From NCBI GenBank assembly GCA_047974565.1, contig JBKECN010000035.1:124001-188000 (forward strand): a DNA stretch of 64,000 bases, written 5' to 3'. The notes below the pieces were generated by a model, which worked only from the letters and a program-made list of their open reading frames with translations, was not told the origin of the DNA and ran no database searches. The translations under genes were made by a program, and so were the position numbers. The DNA comes from JBDIAG01 sp047974565. Its GTDB lineage: Bacteria; Actinomycetota; Actinomycetes; Actinomycetales; CAWJMD01. Below are positions 61,861 to 64,000 of the stretch, piece by piece; positions within the stretch are counted from its first letter, which is position 1; each line of letters begins with the position of its first letter.

Positions 61861-63147
61861 TCAGCTCAGCAGGTCGTGCCGGACGATGGTGTCCGCACGG
61901 TCCGGGCCGACGCCGATCGCCGAGATCCGCCCGCCGATCATCTTCTCCAGGGCCAGCACGTAGTTCTGCGCATTGGCGGGCAACTTGTCGAACTCACGCA
62001 CCCCGGAGATGTCCTCCCACCAGCCGGGCAGGTATTCGTAGATCGGGGTGGCGTGGTGGAAGTCGGTCTGCGACATGGGCATCTCGTCGTGCCGCACCCC
62101 GGCCACGTCGTAGGCCACACAGACCGGTACCTGCTCCAGGCCGGTGAGCACATCGAGCTTGGTGATCACCGTGTCGGTGAGGCCGTTGACGCGTTGGGAG
62201 TACCGACCGATCACCGCGTCGAACCAGCCGCAGCGGCGGGGCCGGCCGGTCGTGGTGCCGTACTCGTGGCCGATCTTGCGCAGGTGCTCGCCGGCGTCGT
62301 CGAAGAGTTCGGTGGGGAAGGGGCCCTCGCCGACCCGCGTGGTGTACGCCTTGAGGATGCCCACCACCCGGTCGATCCGGGTGGGGGGTACACCCGATCC
62401 GGTGCACGCCCCGGCCGCCACCGCGTTGGAGGAGGTGACGAAGGGGTAGGTGCCGTGGTCGACGTCCAGCAGGGTGGCCTGACCCGCCTCGAAGAGCACG
62501 GTTCGCCCCTCATCCAGGGCCCGGTTCAGCACGAGCGAGGTGTCCGCCACCATCGGGGCCAACCGGTCGGCGTACTGGGTGAACTCGTCGAAGACCTCCT
62601 CGACGGTCATGGACCGGCGGTTGTACACCTTCACCAGCAGGTGATTCTTCTGCTCCAGGGCGCCCTCGATCTTGGCCCGCAGGATGCCCGGATCGAACAG
62701 GTCCTGCACGCGCACGCCGACCCGATTGATCTTGTCGGCGTAGGCCGGGCCGATGCCCCGCCCGGTGGTGCCGATCCGCTGCTTGCCCAGGAACCGTTCG
62801 GTGACCTTGTCCATGGTCCGGTGATACGGCGCGATGAGATGGGCGTTGGAGGAGACCAGCAGCCGCGAGACGTCCACCCCGCGCTCGACGAGGGCGTCGA
62901 TCTCCTCGAAGAGCACCGCCAGGTCGATCACCACCCCGTTGCCGATCACCGGGGTGCAGTCGGGGGTGAGGATTCCAGACGGCAACAGGTGCAGCGCGTA
63001 CTTCTCGCCGTCCACCACGACGGTGTGGCCGGCGTTGTTGCCGCCGTTGAACTTCACCACGTAGTCGACCCGTGAGCCGAGGGTGTCGGTCGCCTTGCCC
63101 TTGCCTTCGTCCCCCCACTGCGAACCCACCACGATGATTGCGGGCAC
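61861..63147 (-). CDS. purA: Adenylosuccinate synthetase
   Basis: This 428-residue enzyme joins IMP and aspartate using GTP, the first committed step to AMP. The N-terminal P-loop VVGSQWGDEGKGKATD, IMP-binding GTTGRGIGPAYADK and the C-terminal guanine site (TKLDVLTGLEQVPVCVAY) are all present. The GTG at 63147 gives VPAIIVVGSQWGD with AGGGG upstream. It is preceded by the DUF3151 gene on the same strand, a common actinobacterial pair. Confidence 0.97.
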   Translation of the reverse strand: MPAIIVVGSQWGDEGKGKATDTLGSRVDYVVKFNGGNNAGHTVVVDGEKYALHLLPSGILTPDCTPVIGNGVVIDLAVLFEEIDALVERGVDVSRLLVSSNAHLIAPYHRTMDKVTERFLGKQRIGTTGRGIGPAYADKINRVGVRVQDLFDPGILRAKIEGALEQKNHLLVKVYNRRSMTVEEVFDEFTQYADRLAPMVADTSLVLNRALDEGRTVLFEAGQATLLDVDHGTYPFVTSSNAVAAGACTGSGVPPTRIDRVVGILKAYTTRVGEGPFPTELFDDAGEHLRKIGHEYGTTTGRPRRCGWFDAVIGRYSQRVNGLTDTVITKLDVLTGLEQVPVCVAYDVAGVRHDEMPMSQTDFHHATPIYEYLPGWWEDISGVREFDKLPANAQNYVLALEKMIGGRISAIGVGPDRADTIVRHDLLS

Positions 63148-63331
63148 TGCCCCTGCTTTCCCCTGGGCTGGCGGCTGGCAGCCCATCCGTATCTACATCG
63201 TCGGCTCACGCGCCCAACAGGCCACGCATGAGGATTGCCGCGAACGGCCCATGGCCGTCAGACCCCGAGGAAGGTTACCGGAAGGACACGCTGATGGCTC
63301 GCCGCGCCGGTGAGGTCGCCCGAGTCCCGGG

Positions 63332-63778
63332 TCAGTCGAGTGCCTCGGCCGCCCGGGGATCGCAGTCCAGCAGGAACTGGCGGCACCGCTGCGCCTCGTC
63401 GGCCTCCTGGATCGCCGCGGCGGCGCGGGCCAGCGCATGCAGGCTCATCAGGAATCCGCGGTTCGGCTCGTGGGAGAAGGGAACCGGCCCGTGCCCCCTC
63501 CAGCCCTGACGACGTAGCGCGTCCAGGCCGCGGTGGTAGCCGACCCGCGCGTAGGCGTAGCTCTCCACCACCGCCTCGGCGTCCCAGGCCTGTGCCGCCA
63601 GCAGTGCCCAGGCCAGACTGGCCGCGGGGTTGGCTGCGGCCGCCTCCGCCGGGGTGGCCCCCGCCTCCAGGGCGCCGCGCACGGCATCGTGCTCGTCCGC
63701 CGGGAGCAGGGTCGGCTCAGGACCGCCCAACAGGTTCACCCGCTCAGGGGTGGTCGAGGGTGTGGTGCTGGCATCCAT
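63332..63778 (-). CDS. DUF3151 protein
   Basis: This 148-residue helical protein contains NPAASLAWALLAAQAWDAEA, then YARVGYHRGLDALRRQGWRG and a stretch NRGFLMSLHALARAAAAIQE, typical of DUF3151. It is actinobacteria-specific and of unknown function. The ATG at 63778 begins MDASTTPSTTPERVNLLGGP. It is about 185 bases upstream of purA on the same strand. Confidence 0.88.
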   Translation of the reverse strand: MDASTTPSTTPERVNLLGGPEPTLLPADEHDAVRGALEAGATPAEAAAANPAASLAWALLAAQAWDAEAVVESYAYARVGYHRGLDALRRQGWRGHGPVPFSHEPNRGFLMSLHALARAAAAIQEADEAQRCRQFLLDCDPRAAEALD

Positions 63779-63893
63779 GGCGGCAGTCTGGCATGACCGC
63801 CTGCGGCGTGACCGTCTGCCCGTGACCAGGCAGACCGCGTCCCTTCGGCGGTTCGGGGGGCCTGCCAGGCGATCGGCTGGAAGACTCGGAGAG

Positions 63894-64000
63894 GTGAGTC
63901 AGCACCCCCGCCCCGACATGCTGCCCCGCGGCCTGCGGCCAGGGCAGCGGGAGCCGTGGTGGCGGATGGCCCTGATCATGCTGACGATCGTGCTGATGGC
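63894..64000 (+). CDS. Start of a membrane protein, cut by window edge
   Basis: Thirty-five codons from GTG 63894: a basic, proline-rich lead (VSQHPRPDMLPRGLRPGQRE) and the beginning of a hydrophobic helix (MALIMLTIVLM). GGAG lies just upstream. It is divergent from the DUF3151 gene. No family can be assigned from this much. Confidence 0.5.
   Translation, partial: MSQHPRPDMLPRGLRPGQREPWWRMALIMLTIVLM

Overview
The window is GC-rich DNA with many GTG starts and tightly packed genes. It carries a WhiB protein, a mycothiol-type DinB enzyme, a DUF3151 gene and leaderless promoters, so the host is an actinobacterium. Gene content suggests Micrococcales (Dermatophilaceae/Intrasporangiaceae-like); the genus cannot be fixed from the sequence. 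Several gene strings follow the order known from Mycobacterium tuberculosis Rv3669-Rv3684: holin-like membrane protein, alpha/beta hydrolase, Nudix, nth, crp, metallo-beta-lactamase fold protein, RidA, DUF4177, ArsA pair, whiB4, ponA2, metallophosphoesterase, tRNA-Pro.

Layout. 1-1592 holds the N-terminal part of MrpA (cut by the left edge). 2098-7766 is the first half of the conserved crp neighbourhood. 8482-15626 is a block set inside that neighbourhood: a MerR-like regulator, a phosphoesterase/ParB-like pair, and an lpqY-sugA-sugB-sugC sugar (probably trehalose) ABC importer with a perfect CRP-type palindrome upstream. 16144-24278 is the second half, with a fused double ArsA ATPase, WhiB4, PonA2 and tRNA-Pro. 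24608-25339 is a NYN-domain gene sitting just after the tRNA. 25534-34720 holds a DinB-type enzyme, an amino-acid permease fused to a Usp domain, aspartokinase, DUF5063, recR, dnaX and the SRP RNA. 34898-38943 has an AlkA-like glycosylase, a GNAT enzyme, tRNA-Ser(GGA) and a two-gene type II restriction-modification system. 39227-48510 has a HerA-like ATPase, small envelope/ParB-like genes, an unusual GH13 enzyme with LDETG repeats, a DUF695 protein and a GH3 glycosidase.

48564-49692 is the most distinctive accessory spot. The 3' half of tRNA-Ser(CGA) is duplicated (59 bp, two mismatches) about 1 kb from the intact tRNA. Between the copies lie a leaderless ribbon-helix-helix antitoxin and a frameshifted partner. 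This looks like a worn-down integrated islet.

49759-53523 holds tadA with its partner, upp, two small membrane proteins and a phasin-like protein. 53531-63778 is mostly minus strand: acyltransferase, an FAD reductase without its iron-sulfur domain, purD, then an apparent polyamine/amide module (YtcJ amidohydrolase, putrescine-type importer, N-carbamoylputrescine-amidase-like nitrilase, LacI regulator). Three helically phased operator-like boxes lie before the nitrilase. purA, DUF3151 and the start of a further membrane protein close the window.

The sugar importer, the GH13 and GH3 enzymes, Crp and LacI together suggest an organism that scavenges saccharides and amines under catabolite control. 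That picture is inference from family assignments. All coordinates and motifs were read by eye and no searches were run.
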